From: Chrysopilus asiliformis | Lineage: Eukaryota; Arthropoda; Insecta; Diptera; Rhagionidae | NCBI GenBank assembly: GCA_964034945.1 | Contig: OZ035963.1 | Span: forward strand, 44,229,090 to 44,293,089 | Reading direction: 5' to 3' | Length of the DNA: 64,000 bases | Part shown: piece after piece, positions 43,549-55,494 of the stretch | Numbering within the stretch: position 1 is the first letter of the stretch | How the letters are laid out: every line of letters starts with the position of its first letter | Translations under genes and position numbers: made by a program | The notes under the pieces: generated by a model | What the model was told of the DNA's origin: nothing | Seen by the model: only the letters and a program-made list of their open reading frames with translations | Database searches by the model: none

Positions 43549-44898
43549 CTACGAAGTATATACAATGGAAGTATAATCCCCCATAATACGCTAAGAAATC
43601 AAATAGCGCGAAACACAGCTAGGTTCTCTTTCGCAAATTTTGACTCTCTCTATCTAATTGGATCCCCTGATACCGTTACCAACCTTGTACGAGTAAATAG
43701 GGATGTGTTAGCAACCTTATTTGAACAAATAGGGTTGACATCTAACCAAAACAGGTTATGTTAAATGGTTCCTGAAATATTCTTCATTCAAAATGCCAAA
43801 TGGAGTGTATAAAACAAACGTGTCTATATCAAAGGACATGTTTAATTGATTCTAATTAAGTTTTCAAAATAAATTAATTAAATCACTAAATAAATTTGGT
43901 TTTGGGCGAATTTTTAATTATTTAATTTCTGTTTTCTGTTTTTATGTTAAAATTGCACTTCAAACTTATTATACTTTTCACTTCGCGTCACAATCAAATA
44001 AATTCGCGCCAAAATACTATCAGATGAAATTCACATAAAACACCAGTTGGCAACCTTTCATTTTCGTGTGATAAACAAGGCGATGGTAAGAGAAAGAAAG
44101 ATCAAGATGTGTTTGGCATAAATGTCAGCTGGCTGCTGCTGCAGGGGCTCGCAACTTTAACTTTCAAGTGCAAAAGTGTAACCTTGCGTTTTTTTTCGAA
44201 TTTTTGAAGAATTAAATGTGCCTACTAGATTTAGCAAGTAAAGACTATCTGTGTAATTTTCATGTAATTTGAACATGACTGACATGAAATTTGTAAAACG
44301 CAAAATGTTTACGAGTACAATTAGGTTGGGGGCTACTGAATCCCCAAGTCAAATCTGCTGCCGTGCCATTTTTCCGCTCAGATACTTTCAATTTCAATTT
44401 TTTATTTTTTGTAACACATGTATACAACAGCTTAGTAGGTACTAATCAACTAAGTAACTTCCCACTATACCAAAAAATAAACGTTCATCAAATATGAGCG
44501 TTTACTGATCGTTTTGTGCGACAGAGAAAATCAGCTCTGAAAGAGGCGATAATGTATTCTCAAGAATTTTCAACTAGTACGGTATCTAGTAAATAAAGCC
44601 GAGCGCCAAAGTTTTTCATATTTTTTGTTTACAAATGTTTCATTTTATATTCATTTTTAAAAGTTGGCGGGAAAATGTTTGACAGAAGAATACGGCAGGT
44701 TTTGTTTCATTTTTAGTCACAGTTAGTGTTGATTCGATACGGCAAAGTTTCGATACTTTTATTTGGAAGTAGTATCAGAAAAAGGTATCGATACCAAATT
44801 TAATATCGGTGAAAAGTATCGATACCTACTCGGATCGAATGCAAAAAAACTAAATCTTTTATACCTTTAATTGTGAAACATCAAAATTTCACCAGGGG

Positions 44899-45983
44899 CC
44901 TATTCCACAAAAATACAAGACTTTTATTTGTAGCTATTTTTCACAAATTGTAGGACTTGTAAATACATTTTCATTTCTTAAAATACAATTTATAAATCTC
45001 AAGTACAAATTCGGAGTAATTTTACAATCCGAAATATTTTCACTAGTCTTTATTTTCTGTTCCTCAACACATTTCGGCAAGCTTACAATAACAAGTGTTT
45101 TTTTGTGGAAATTTGTGAGAAAAAAAATCGCTTGTAGTCCAATACTGTTCCACAAAGACATTTTTTGCAGGAATCTAACTACAATTGTTAGAAATATTTA
45201 GCAGTGTTCAAACGCCTCTAAAAGTGATCACAAGTGTATAAAAATGGATACGTACAGTAGCAGTAATAGCGAAAATGAAGCTAATGTGCAATTAGCAACT
45301 CATCGCAGAAGAATTTATCGTCCTTAACTTCTGTGTTTAAATTCAACGAAAAATTTCGTTGAGTAGAACGCGCTTAAATGCAACACGCGTAAATGCAAAA
45401 CTCGTGTAATTGCACGCAAAATTTGTACATGGAGGATTTTTAAGCATTTTTCATATAAATATACACGGATAAATGAAACACGTTTAATTGCAATACTTGA
45501 TTAAATGCAACCATTTTCACATCCGAAAAAGTATAAATTATATGAAATTTTACACGCTTAAATGCACATGTGCAAAAATGAAATGTAATTACACAAAAAA
45601 AAGTGATTATTGTTATTTTTATTTGATAAAATGAATTCTTAATTAGGTTCTTTGTTTTTGTGTAGCCTTGCTGAATTTAAATGTTTATTACAGGAATATT
45701 AAAGTTGCATGTTTATCTTTTACTCGTATAATTGCACATTAATGTGCGTTTATCCGTGCTTCCGTGTTACGTATAAATGCAAAACACGGATAAATGCACA
45801 TAAAATTCTGCGAAATTCGATGTGCATTTAAGCGTGTTCTACTGTACAAAAAATTGATACAATTGTATAAATCGAAATTGTGAAAATGTAAAGAAAAATA
45901 TTTACAAATGTGTGAGTTCCTGGAATTGTGAATATACAATTTAACAATTTGTGAAGTGTAGAACTGTACTTTTGTGGAATAGG
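44899..45983. mobile_element. MITE with CCTATTCCACAAAA ends, Harbinger-like
   Basis: Inverted ends CCTATTCCACAAAAATACA and CCTATTCCACAAAAGTACA, with further ACAAATTGT-type matches inside. A 26-codon start at 45244 (MDTYSSSNSENEANVQLA) resembles the acidic starts of Harbinger transposases but stops after RRRIYRP. The target duplication was not resolved. Confidence 0.72.
45361..45844. mobile_element. pogo-like MITE nested in the Harbinger-like MITE
   Basis: Ends GAGTAGAACGCGCTTAAATG and CAGTAGAACACGCTTAAATG, followed by repeated AAATGCAA/CACG motifs as in pogo/Tigger subterminal arrays. TA follows on the right (45845-45846); the left TA is not preserved. Confidence 0.7.
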
Positions 45984-46133
45984 ATGTTTATTTTTTATAA
46001 AAATTAATCAACATAATTATATATAAAGACAAAAATATAACTGTCTTCCTTTCATTTAGATTTATTGAATTAGATTTTCATAAGAAAATCTTTTTCAATT
46101 GAAGAGTGGGAGGAAACTAGCACAGGTTTTTTA

Positions 46134-46337
46134 GTTCAAATACCACCTTTTATAAATAAAATTGGCTATGCTACAAATTAAATTGATTCTTTTGCACATC
46201 TAAGTGACTTTTTTCAAATCAAATTGAAGATAGTTAATTCGACTCGCAGAAAATCAGTTAAATGTTCAAAAACCCCAATTTAATTTGTAAAATAACAAAA
46301 ATTTATGTGTAAAAGGTGGTATTTGAACTAAAAACCT
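46134..46337. repeat. Short inverted-repeat element
   Basis: AGGTTTTTTAGTTCAAATAC at the left is matched by AGGTTTTTAGTTCAAATACC at the right end read inward, with CACCTTTTA following in both. The interior is AT-rich and non-coding; probably a small MITE. Confidence 0.7.
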
Positions 46338-47402
46338 TTAAAAAAAAATCGTTTTTTGGAACATTTCCCAAACACAATAATTGTTCAAGGTGTTTTCCGG
46401 AGAGTCGATTGTGCTTTTGAGTTATGGTTGCACCCCCTTTGAAAACAACCTTTCACAAGGAACTGACGATGCAACGACTACTAAAAACGCTCTGGCATGT
46501 TTATATAATAAAGGAAACATCGATTTTATTTTCTCCCATTCTTCAAGTGGAAGAAATTTTAATGATGAAACAGCCAAGCTCGAGTAAAGAGAAACTTCAT
46601 ATTTTCCCCAAAAATTATAAAAAAAGCCATAGAATCCCTATGTGAGCTCCACACTTCCATTGGAAAAGTTGGCAAAGAATGCGAGTTTGATGCCATGGTC
46701 ATAAGGGTGAAAAAGCCTAAATATTCAATATAAAGTACTCACTTTTCGATATCAGGCAAAAAGTATCGAAACCTACGTGGTATCGGGATAAAGGTATCGA
46801 TTACAAAATTACTTGGTATCAAAACAAAAGTATCGAATATGTACTCGTATTTAGTTGGATCGAATCAACACTAGTCACAGTTAAGAATAATAGTACTTAT
46901 GTAGTTCACTTAAAAATTATAATTCGAATTCTATTTGAATCGTCATTATTAAAAGCGAAAGAAATAACTATAGTTTTTGTGCCATTTTCTTTATATGGTG
47001 TTTTCAGTTCACTAAAAAAGTGTGTTGAGTGAGTGCGGTTTAAAATAAAGGTGATTTTATATAATTATAAATAAAAATCAATTTCCAATTTCCACAAAAA
47101 TAAAACGTCGGAGCATAAAGCGAGAAGCTGAGTAGATTGTGAAAAGAATAAAGGAGGCCCTCCGACACGACACGACACTCGCAATCGGGGTGTTTATTTC
47201 TATGCTAATTTGAACCTTATATTCATAGCATAAGGTTTGATATGATTGCTATAAAATTGTTAAACTGGAAGGGAAAGCGTTTATACTTGTATTCAGTCAT
47301 TCCTATTTAGATCTATATAAGTTTATCTTGCTCTAGTTTTCTGCATTTTTTGCAGTTACAGAAGTCATGGCAATGGAGATCCTCCTTAACACAAGGTAAA
47401 AA

Positions 47403-47690
47403 TGTTTATTTATTCAACCGATAGCCAGCAATCTTCAAGTTGTAGTTCCGAAAATTCTTGAGAAATTCTCGGGGATCCCCTTATTTCTAATGACAATGAT
47501 GTGGTTAGTGAATCTGAAAATCGTGAAGTTTTCTCGGATTCTGACGAATGCATTTCCAATTAACCAGTTTATGGTCAAGAAGAGGTGTTTCGCTCCAATT
47601 TAGCTGAATGGAGTATAAAACATCATATTACAAGAACATACAAAAAATGAATCATTCTCCTGAGCGATTCGTTGGAATCTGAATTCAGAA
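47403..47690 (+). pseudogene. Decayed transposon-type ORF start
   Basis: The frame from ATG at 47404 encodes a Ser/Glu/Asp-rich start and then VFRSNLAEWSIKHHITRT. This resembles the start of many insect transposon-encoded proteins with an acidic leader followed by a LxxWxxxxxI helix. Three in-frame stops break it and a MITE begins at 47689. I cannot name the family. Confidence 0.35.
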
Positions 47691-48222
47691 AATGATCATA
47701 AATGTTTCAACTTGCGGACCAAAGTGTCCCTCTTTTCTAAATAATTTTTGAGATTCATTTTTGCAATCATCGGCTGCGTTCAGACGAGGTTGAAACTTAA
47801 GTTACTCTGGGTGAAAAAACCTGCTTGCGTTCTCACGTAGTGTTTTTCAACTTTTGCACTGCAGTATATTTACACATGATATGTCAATGTATGCATGTAG
47901 CAAGAAAAATTTTGTGAACCCCCACCATTGAACTCTATGTGTGTATGTGTTTTCAACCAAGTTCACCCAGTCTAGCCAGCAGGTGAATTCCCCGCATACA
48001 CCCGATAGCGCCTGGCCCGTAAAATCGAGTGGAAACTTGGTGAAGTCAACCAGTTTCAACCTCGTCTGAACGCAGCCATCAAACGGTCAAAAATTAGTAT
48101 ATAAGCAGGCCACGCCCCCCAGTTTATATACTCATTTTTGAACGTTTGATCATAGAATAATATACACGTAGTAGAATAGACGGACACTTTGGTCCGCAAG
48201 TTGAAACATTTATGATCATTTT
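47689..48222. mobile_element. MITE (AAAATGATCATAAATG ends) hosting another MITE
   Basis: About 42-bp nearly perfect inverted ends at 47689-47731 and 48180-48222 (AAAATGATCATAAATGTTTC, ACTTGCGGACCAAAGTGTCC). Inside, a second inverted pair around 48085-48150 includes AGTATATAA. The 306-bp GGCTGC-type MITE (47772-48077) is inserted in it. Confidence 0.8.
47772..48077. mobile_element. Complete GGCTGC-type MITE, empty P site
   Basis: ATC (47769-47771; 48078-48080) flanks ends GGCTGCGTTCAGACGAGG. It is colinear with the copy at 32739-34978 but has no P element. The site corresponding to the P target reads CACCCAGTC on the plus strand, uninterrupted. It serves as the natural pre-insertion reference. 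Confidence 0.9.
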
Positions 48223-48394
48223 TATTATACACTTTCTATTAAGTTGATTTGTCGCGACGTACCTACTTGGTTACCTATGTGGCTATGTCTGGAATCTTTG
48301 GAACCTTATATCTCCGAAACTATGCAACCTAGGATGATGAAATTTTGTCACCTTGCGTAGTTCCGGTGACAGTTCAATATTTTTACTACTCCAC

Positions 48395-48880
48395 CCTTGT
48401 AAGGATAATGGAATGTCCTGTAAGAATAACGCAAATATCCTTTTTCCCATTTTTTCCAGGAAAAAATTGAATCAGGGGGTTTTTGGGGTCGCTGATCACG
48501 AATTCGGTGTTCGATTTTCAAAATTCAAAACGGAAGGTCCTGTAAGGATAACGCAAATATCCTTTTTCCCATTTTTTCCGGGAAAAACTGGCATCAGGGG
48601 GTTTTCGGGGTCGCTGAATCCGATTCTGACATTTGAAATGTTCTGTAAGGATAATTCTGTAAGGTAAGGATAATGGAATGTCCTGTAAGGATAACGTGAG
48701 TATCGGCTTTGCTCACATTTTCCGGGGAAAAAACTCATTTAGGGGTTTTTGGGGCCGCTGACTCAGACTCTGATATTTAAAATTCTGTAATGATAACGGA
48801 ATGTTCTGCAAAGAGAACGTGAGTTTCCTTTTGCTCAAATTTCCCGCGAAAGATCTTTTCTGGAGGTTTTTGGTAGGCTA
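48395..48880. repeat. Tandem repeat, about 110-130-bp unit
   Basis: Roughly four units, each with CTGTAAGGATAACG, a TTTTTCCCGGGAAAA-like block and GGGTTTTTGGGGTCGCTGA. The same unit occurs inverted at 55495-55880. Non-coding. Confidence 0.8.
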
Positions 48881-49734
48881 ATTCAAGACTAAAAAGCAGG
48901 GATGAAAATATTTCTCAATTTTTATATAAACTCACTTCTGATGAGGAATGTTTATATCGACCAGAATAACACTCACTTCTGATGAGGAATATTTATGTCG
49001 AGCAAAATAAAACTCAATCCAGATGCGGAATATTTTTGCCGAGCAGAATAAAACTCTTTTTTAAAGAGATTTAAAATGTTGTGAAAAACTTATACTCGAT
49101 GATAGTTGAAAAACTCCTTGAGTTGAAAAACTATTCGAAGAGCAATATTTATATTGAGCAAAATAAAACTCATGTCCGTCAAAACTTATACGCGATGTTT
49201 CTCGCTTTGTTTGATACGTGGTCTTTTTAATATTATGTTGCTTTTATGGGGTGGTGATGGGTGGATGATGGGTGGATGATGAGTGGGTTAGTAGTGGGTG
49301 GGGTGAAGAGGCGGTGGGGGGGGGGGAGAAGGGGAAGGGGGAGGTGGGGGAGGGGTAGGAGGGGGGAGACCCTATCATGCTATATATTTTTACTTTTCAG
49401 TACCTTTCATTTGAGGTACCACACACCCCCCTACCACCCCCAGAAAAAAGTTTCATACAAAATACAAAAAAAAAAAACAAAGCAGTCATTGGGACTGCCG
49501 ACAGAAGTGATAACCTTAAACTATGAAATAACAGATTTTTTTTGGATTTTGAAATTATTTGTAGTATCAAAAATTAATATTTCATAATTTGTAAATTAAA
49601 TCATTAACATTAGTCTGGTTTTCATATCTATCGCCACTCCGAGCAACAATTACATATATACATTAGCTGTTTTTTTTAATGATCCATATGGATCTGTTAT
49701 CCGGATCATTAAATAAAAAAAATAAAAAAAAAAA

Positions 49735-49990
49735 TTTAAAAAAAAGTTTTTATTAAAAAAGAATGCACTAAAAAGAAAAAAAATAATTTTCTGGATGCTG
49801 TGTATCACAAATATAAAAGCTTTTTAAAAACGAGAAAAAATTTTATTTTATTGTTTTATGCTTTATCTCGCTTTTTAAAAGCTTTTATATTTGTGATACA
49901 CAACGTCCAGAAAATTATTTTTTTCTTTTTAGTGCATTCTTTTTTAATAAAAGCTTTTTTTAAAAAAAAAATTTTTAATTTTTTTTATTT
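49735..49990. repeat. 255-bp palindrome beside the LTR element
   Basis: Arms of about 110 bp include GTGTATCACAAATATAAAAG and TTTAGTGCATTCTTTTTTAA inverted around a TTATTGTTTTATGC centre. Very A/T-rich. The 75-codon frame across it is a product of the low complexity. Confidence 0.8.
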
Positions 49991-50021
49991 TGTTCTTTTT
50001 AGTCTTCGAATATATATCCTT

Positions 50022-50307
50022 TGTTGAAGCCACGGATTTAAATAAAACTATTTACTTTATTTAAATATAAATTTATTATAAAATTTGGACTGTATTACTC
50101 GGCAGTCGAATTCTGAGTCAGTTCGGATATTCATTTGCCTGATGGGCTACAATTTCGTTTCCATTTTTTACAATGTGAGTAACTGGGATAGCAAGCTTGT
50201 TTCGCTAGACCTGGCTTACACGATGTAGTTTATTTCGTTAAGATTTTCTTAGAATGGAAATTTGTACTTTAGAATGGAATTTTATATGGTTCCAAGCGGA
50301 TCCCATA
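50022..50307 (-). repeat. 3' LTR of the CsRn1-clade element
   Basis: 286 bp. The polypurine tract GAGAGGAAAG (plus 50311-50320) lies just upstream on the coding strand, 3 nt from the LTR edge. One mismatch to the 5' LTR. Confidence 0.93.
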
Positions 50308-50347
50308 TGGCTTTCCTCTCGAAAAAAAAAAATTTCTTTAAATGAAT

Positions 50348-53300
50348 TCACATAATATTTTCTTGAAATCTAACTTCTTTATAGTTTCGCTCATTTTGAA
50401 ATTCAGAATCATTTGTAATATAAGCAGGTTTGATTCTGTCTATTGAAATATTCAAATTTTTTCCTTTAACATCGACGACAAAACTCTTCCGCAGTCGGCG
50501 TATTACTTTAAAGGGGCCTTCATAAGGTTGAGTTAGCCCAGTTTTAACTTTATCTACCCTGATAAAAACGAAATTACAGGTGTCTAAATCGTTAGGGATA
50601 TAAACTTTTTCTCTGCTAGTATTTCTAGTGTTTTTAATAACAAGATTCTGCATAGTGTTTCTCATGTTATTGAGAAGATCATTGTTATTGTCAAATTTAT
50701 TTGGTGATGGCAGAAATAATTCTCCAGGAACACGAAGTGTCTGTCCATAAACTAATTCAGCCGTGCTACAACCTAGATCTTGTTTTAACGCTGTTCGGAT
50801 TCCTAATAGTACAAGAGGTAGGGTGTCGCTCCAATTTAAGGTGTTACCATGAGCTTTGAGCGATGCTTTTAGTTGCCTATGGAAGCGCTCTACCATCCCA
50901 TTGGCTTTAGGATTATACGCGGTTGTTCTGATTTTATGGGTTCCTAACATTTTCAAAAGTTGTTGAAAAAGTTTTGATTCAAAATTAGTTCCTTGATCGG
51001 TAGTTATTCGAAGTGGTATTCCGAATCTAGCAAATTGATGTGTTATTAATTCTCTTGCTATCGTTTCAGCGGAACCATTTTTCAAAGGTATGGCTTCTGG
51101 CCAACGCGTAAATCTATCAATGGTCGTTAAAATGTAAGTATAACCGTGTGATGGTGGCAGAGGACCTACAAGATCTATGTGGATATGCTCGAATCTTGTC
51201 GATGGTTCCTCAAATGTACCAAATTCACTGCGGGTGTGTCTAACTATTTTCGACTTTTGGCAGGGTACACAGGATTTTGCCCAAAAATTAATATCAACAT
51301 TCATTGATGGCCAGAAGTATCGACTGGTAATTAATTTATTGGTTGCTTTAATTCCTGGATGTGCAAGGTTGTGCAAAATATCAAAAATTCTCTTTCGCAA
51401 CTTTTGTGGGAGATATGGACGCGCGGTATTCATTGAGGTTTCGCACCATATTTGTTTGTTGCTTGATTTTACGAGTACTTTCTCCATTTTAATCTTAGAA
51501 GAACTCGATGATTTAATAGAGTCTAAAAAATTATTAAGCTCTTGATCAGTGTTTTGATCTTGAATTAATTCTTCAACATCTAAACCTTCGAGAGAGATAT
51601 CTGAATTTTCGAAAATACGCGACAGACTGTCTGCCACTTTATTATCAGCTCCCTTGATATGTCTAATGTCATTTGTAAATTGCGAAATATAATCCATGTG
51701 TCGCAATTGTCGTGGGCTACGTTCAGACTTAGTGGTTAACGCAGTGGTCAATGGTTTGTGGTCGGTATAAATTCGAAATTCGCGTCCTTCCACAAAATAC
51801 CGGAAATGTCTAATTGCAGCATATATTGCGAGAAGTTCTCGGTCAAAAGTGGAGTAGTTCTTCTCGGCTGGAGACAATTTACGCGAAAAGAATGACAAGG
51901 GCTGCCAATTATTTTCGTAAAATTGTTCCAAGACGGCTCCTAATGCCGTGTTTGAAGCGTCTGTTTTAATGCAAAATAACCCGTCTGAAATAGGGTGCGC
52001 AAGAATTGTGCAATTAGCCAAACGTTCCTTAATTGCTGTCATAGCTTGACTGCATTCAGAGGGCCAAAAAAAATCAATTTTCTTTCTTTTGTCATTAAAT
52101 TTTGTCATGTGGGTATGAATCGGAGAGATTATCTCGGCGAGCTTTGGTAAGAAACGATGGTAATAATTGACCATTCCTACGAATCTTTGAACCATCTTTA
52201 TGGATGTTGGGTCTGGATATTGATCGATTACCATCACTCGCTCTCGCGTCGGTCTAATGCCGTGTTTGGTTATTTCGAATCCCAGATAATCGAGACAAGG
52301 AACACCGAAAATACATTTTGATAATTTGATGTTTACGCCGAATTGGCAAAATCTTTTAAATAGCTCGCGGAGATGTTTTTCGTGTTCTACCTCGCTCTTA
52401 CTAGCCACGAGCACGTCGTCTATATAGCCGAATGCGAATGACAGATCTTTAAGGACTTCATTAATGAATTTCTGAAAGGTTTGTGCCGCGTTTCGAAGTC
52501 CATATGGCATTCGCACGAATTCAAATAAACCAAACGGAACCGTGATGGCCGTCTTGTGGATATCATCTTTGTCCATAGGGATTTGATGGAAAGCGCGAAC
52601 GAGGTCGATTTTAGAGAAAATGTTACATCCATTCAAATTTGACGCAAAATCGTGTAGATGTGGTATTGGGTAGCGATCTGGTATGGTGATGGCGTTGAGT
52701 CGCCTGTAATCGCCACATGGCCTCCAGTCATTTTGTCCTTTCTTAGGAACTAAATGAAGGGGGGACGCAGCAGGGGAATTTGAAGACCTTATAAGTCCTA
52801 GTTGTAACATATGCGAAAACTCGTCTTTAGCTATCTTAAGTTTATTAGGATCTAGTCTGCGAGGCTTCGAATATGGTAGTTGTCCATTTGTTAAAATTTT
52901 ATGAACAACATTATGGCGAACTGGTATGTCATATCTAGGTGGCTCGGAAAGTGACGGAAATTCTTGGAGAATTTTACCGTATTTTCCGTCGATTGTGAAT
53001 TGTAACGGAGTAGGAGTTTTGTCTTGAAGCATTGCTCCTTGAGATGCAAGTTTTGTGCATCCGTCAATGAGGCATTTCCGTTTCATATCCACTAGAATAC
53101 CGTGTGTTGAGAGAAAATCGGCACCGATTATGGCCTTGTTCACGGAAGCTATCACGAAAGTATGACGAAATTCTCTTTTAAGACCAAGGTCGAGACTCAA
53201 ATATTTTGTACCGAATGTTCGAATAATCGATCCGTTCGCAGCAGTTAAGACATAGTGATCATCAGGTCGCAAACGAGGAAAAAATCTTGAAGGAATGACT

Positions 53301-53422
53301 GATACGTCTGCGCCTGTATCTACAAGCAAGTGGGTCTGATATTTTGGGCACCAGATAAATAGGCGGCTTGAAAGTGTTGTCCCGTCGTTTGCCGCAGATA
53401 CGGCGGGATTATTTAGTTTCCC
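50348..53422 (-). CDS. pol: CsRn1-clade Pol polyprotein (PR-RT-RNase H-IN)
   Basis: Pol is entered by frameshift at 53416-53422 and has no ATG of its own; numbering below starts at the Leu codon at 53329. Protease DTGAD (4-8) follows the lead-in [13 protein letters not shown]. Reverse transcriptase: [10 protein letters not shown] (D242) and YIDD (302-305). RNase H: D457, E498, D523, D567. Integrase zinc domain H653-X3-H657-X29-C687-X2-C690; core D719, D778, E814 with 35 residues between the last two. A GPF/Y-like module with [11 protein letters not shown] lies near the C-terminus. No stop or missing catalytic residue, so it is potentially active. It ends 40 bp before the 3' LTR. Confidence 0.95.
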   Translation of the reverse strand, partial: GKLNNPAVSAANDGTTLSSRLFIWCPKYQTHLLVDTGADVSVIPSRFFPRLRPDDHYVLTAANGSIIRTFGTKYLSLDLGLKREFRHTFVIASVNKAIIGADFLSTHGILVDMKRKCLIDGCTKLASQGAMLQDKTPTPLQFTIDGKYGKILQEFPSLSEPPRYDIPVRHNVVHKILTNGQLPYSKPRRLDPNKLKIAKDEFSHMLQLGLIRSSNSPAASPLHLVPKKGQNDWRPCGDYRRLNAITIPDRYPIPHLHDFASNLNGCNIFSKIDLVRAFHQIPMDKDDIHKTAITVPFGLFEFVRMPYGLRNAAQTFQKFINEVLKDLSFAFGYIDDVLVASKSEVEHEKHLRELFKRFCQFGVNIKLSKCIFGVPCLDYLGFEITKHGIRPTRERVMVIDQYPDPTSIKMVQRFVGMVNYYHRFLPKLAEIISPIHTHMTKFNDKRKKIDFFWPSECSQAMTAIKERLANCTILAHPISDGLFCIKTDASNTALGAVLEQFYENNWQPLSFFSRKLSPAEKNYSTFDRELLAIYAAIRHFRYFVEGREFRIYTDHKPLTTALTTKSERSPRQLRHMDYISQFTNDIRHIKGADNKVADSLSRIFENSDISLEGLDVEELIQDQNTDQELNNFLDSIKSSSSSKIKMEKVLVKSSNKQIWCETSMNTARPYLPQKLRKRIFDILHNLAHPGIKATNKLITSRYFWPSMNVDINFWAKSCVPCQKSKIVRHTRSEFGTFEEPSTRFEHIHIDLVGPLPPSHGYTYILTTIDRFTRWPEAIPLKNGSAETIARELITHQFARFGIPLRITTDQGTNFESKLFQQLLKMLGTHKIRTTAYNPKANGMVERFHRQLKASLKAHGNTLNWSDTLPLVLLGIRTALKQDLGCSTAELVYGQTLRVPGELFLPSPNKFDNNNDLLNNMRNTMQNLVIKNTRNTSREKVYIPNDLDTCNFVFIRVDKVKTGLTQPYEGPFKVIRRLRKSFVVDVKGKNLNISIDRIKPAYITNDSEFQNERNYKEVRFQENIM
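53381..53422 (-). promoter_or_regulatory. -1 frameshift signal at the gag stop
   Basis: GGGAAAC (53416-53422) in phase G GGA AAC is followed at once by the gag TAA. A -1 slip yields [14 protein letters not shown] and leads without a stop into the protease. Eight nucleotides later CCCGCCGT (53400-53407) can pair with ACGACGGG (53381-53388), seven pairs with one C-A mismatch. Confidence 0.82.
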
Positions 53423-54363
53423 GAATTATTATTTGAGATCTGGTTTTTAGATGGACAATTATCCTTATTACATTTACGCGCCCGATTCCCGAATTTAAAA
53501 TGATACCAACACAAATTGCTATTATTTGGACGAGATTGTGATCTATTTCGAGGGGATCTATGAAATGTAGATCGGGAATTTCGAGACCTGGACCTATTTC
53601 TTCCGCGTTTATTTTCAAATTTCCCGAGTCGAGATTTGATAAGTTCGTCGATTGAAGAAGTTAATTCTTTTAAGTCGAAATGGTTTGTTTGTGATTGAGA
53701 CGGTTGTTCAATCGCTGAGCAGAAAGGTGGTTTTGGACCATTGTTCATGTCCCAGATTTTATCCGCCATATTATAAAGGTTTTCGATTGGTTGATCTTCG
53801 AACGCAGTTATTATGGCACTAATATGGGCGGGAAGTCTGGAAATCCAAATTTTCTTGATCAAATCTTTGGTGATCGCGTTTGAAGTTCCGGCGATTCGAC
53901 AAAGGTGTCTATGAAAGGAAGAAGGGCTTTGGTTACCCATATCAATTGTCTTGATAAGACCTTCAATTCGTTTTTGTTCAGTTTTACTCGTTCTTTCTAT
54001 CAAGGTGTTTTTTAACGTCTCATATAAATTTTCAGTCGGGGGTGAGAGAATTATGTCCTCCACCAAATTAGCTAATTCCTGTTTGAGGGACGCGACTACG
54101 TGAAAAAATCTTGTCCGATCGGATGTAATTCTTTTAAGATTAAATGTAGCTTCAACCTGAGCGAACCATAAAGACAAATTATCATCCCATAAGGAAGGTA
54201 GTGTGACGGTATTCTCCAAAATACTGCTGGAAATAGCATTATCTATATTTTGTCTTAAATTTCCAGAAGTATTCTGTACTGAGTTACCGGCAGGATTTTG
54301 TATCCTATTGTTAGGATTCGTATTATCATCCGGGATAATCGAATTTTCATCCTTAGTAGACAT
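53413..54363 (-). CDS. gag: CsRn1-clade Gag with CHCC motif
   Basis: This 316-residue particle protein has an N-terminal Asn-rich segment and then a capsid-like region ([16 protein letters not shown] at about 65-80, [18 protein letters not shown]) and a helix-rich part with [15 protein letters not shown]. An Arg/Ser-rich stretch precedes the unusual zinc motif C285-X2-H288-X9-C298-X4-C303, which replaces the usual CCHC and is diagnostic of the CsRn1 clade. The stop directly follows the slippery heptamer. The ATG at 54361-54363 is the first in frame after the leader. Confidence 0.93.
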   Translation of the reverse strand: MSTKDENSIIPDDNTNPNNRIQNPAGNSVQNTSGNLRQNIDNAISSSILENTVTLPSLWDDNLSLWFAQVEATFNLKRITSDRTRFFHVVASLKQELANLVEDIILSPPTENLYETLKNTLIERTSKTEQKRIEGLIKTIDMGNQSPSSFHRHLCRIAGTSNAITKDLIKKIWISRLPAHISAIITAFEDQPIENLYNMADKIWDMNNGPKPPFCSAIEQPSQSQTNHFDLKELTSSIDELIKSRLGKFENKRGRNRSRSRNSRSTFHRSPRNRSQSRPNNSNLCWYHFKFGNRARKCNKDNCPSKNQISNNNSGN

Positions 54364-55188
54364 TGTACTTTAAGTGCTAACCAGTTTAGTGGAATTTTAA
54401 AACGAGCTTGCTTTACACGAATAAATCTTTATAAAGTAAAGTAGAAATCAAATTTTACCTTAACACTTAACTTAGTCTAGAAAAGTTAATATTATAATTT
54501 GTAATATTGATTTTAGATAATTTAAAATAGATTATGTGTAAGTTTCACGAAAAAAAATTTTTTAATTAAATTAAATTTTCAAGATTTTAAATTTAAAATA
54601 AAAGTTTTGCCTGTATTTCGAAAATTTAAAGTTGATGCAGTTGTTCCTCTTCTTTTGTCTGGTTTTGCAAAGAATTCGACACAGTTTCTGTCTGCAACTG
54701 TAACCGATGTCGTCTTTTGTTTGTTAGCCGATGTCGTCTTTTGTTTGCAGTAGATTGTTCTCGAACTTTAATTGCTAATGTATTTATTGTTCGTCGAAAT
54801 ACTGCTAGCCGATCAGTAGAAGTCGATAACAATATCGCCGTCTCAAAAAAAATAACGGTTCAAGCAGGAACTATTGCATGAACTTCGTCGAAAATCCTTT
54901 TCGAAGCCAAAACGATGAAAAATTGATTTCCAATATAAATGATGAGAAATCTTGCAGGAAATAAATGATGAGAAATCTTGCCGACAGCAAAATAACTCCT
55001 CTCTAAATAAAAAGGCGGCAATTGAAAATTCGGCTCGATGTCACAGAAGATGCAAAAAAAATCTCAAAAACGGCGGCAATGAAAAAAACTGCGTGGCACT
55101 GCAACAGCGTCCGATGAAAAAAAAAATATTCAGAAATTTCCGGCTCAAACAAAACGATCCTCCAACTGCAAATCTCCTTGAATGCTGT

Positions 55189-55202
55189 CGTCGGGGTCAC
55201 CA
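55189..55202 (-). promoter_or_regulatory. Primer binding site, tRNA-Trp type
   Basis: Coding-strand TGGTGACCCCGACG lies 2 nt after the 5' LTR. It is complementary to the 3' end of animal tRNA-Trp with CCA, the primer used by the CsRn1 clade. The match is 14 nt. Confidence 0.82.
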
Positions 55203-55204
55203 AT

Positions 55205-55490
55205 TGTTGAAGCCACGGATTTAAATAAAACTATTTACTTTATTTAAATATAAATTTATTATAAAATTTGGACTGTATTACTCGGCAGTCGAATTCTGAG
55301 TCAGTTCGGATATTCATTTGCCTGATGGGCTACAATTTCGTTTCCATTTTTTACAATGTGAGTAACTGGGATAGCAAGCTTGTTTCGCTAGACCTGGTTT
55401 ACACGATGTAGTTTATTTCGTTAAGATTTTCTTAGAATGGAAATTTGTACTTTAGAATGGAATTTTATATGGTTCCAAGCGGATCCCATA
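55205..55490 (-). repeat. 5' LTR of the CsRn1-clade element
   Basis: 286 bp, one substitution from the 3' LTR. It would hold the promoter; a TTTATATGG stretch lies near its start, but I cannot assign a TATA box confidently. Confidence 0.93.
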
Positions 55491-55494
55491 CCTT

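Larger units (their letters stand above)
44724..46873. mobile_element. hAT element with ATCGATAC subterminal motifs
   Basis: The 8-bp duplication GTCACAGT (44716-44723; 46874-46881) flanks 15-bp perfect ends TAGTGTTGATTCGAT. GTATCGA/TCGATAC recurs many times inside both ends (44745-44830; 46745-46835). The interior is filled by nested MITEs. Frames at 46381-46645 show no transposase motif. Confidence 0.9.
50022..55490 (-). mobile_element. CsRn1-clade Gypsy LTR retrotransposon, intact
   Basis: CCTT (50018-50021; 55491-55494) is the 4-bp target duplication. LTRs are 286 bp and differ at one position (C at 50235, T at 55418). Order on the minus strand: 5' LTR, PBS, leader (54364-55188), gag, -1 frameshift, pol, polypurine tract, 3' LTR. 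The tRNA-Trp-type PBS and CHCC nucleocapsid motif are hallmarks of the CsRn1 clade (established for CsRn1 and Kamikaze). On the coding strand the LTR starts TATGGG, not TG, and ends CAACA. Confidence 0.95.
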
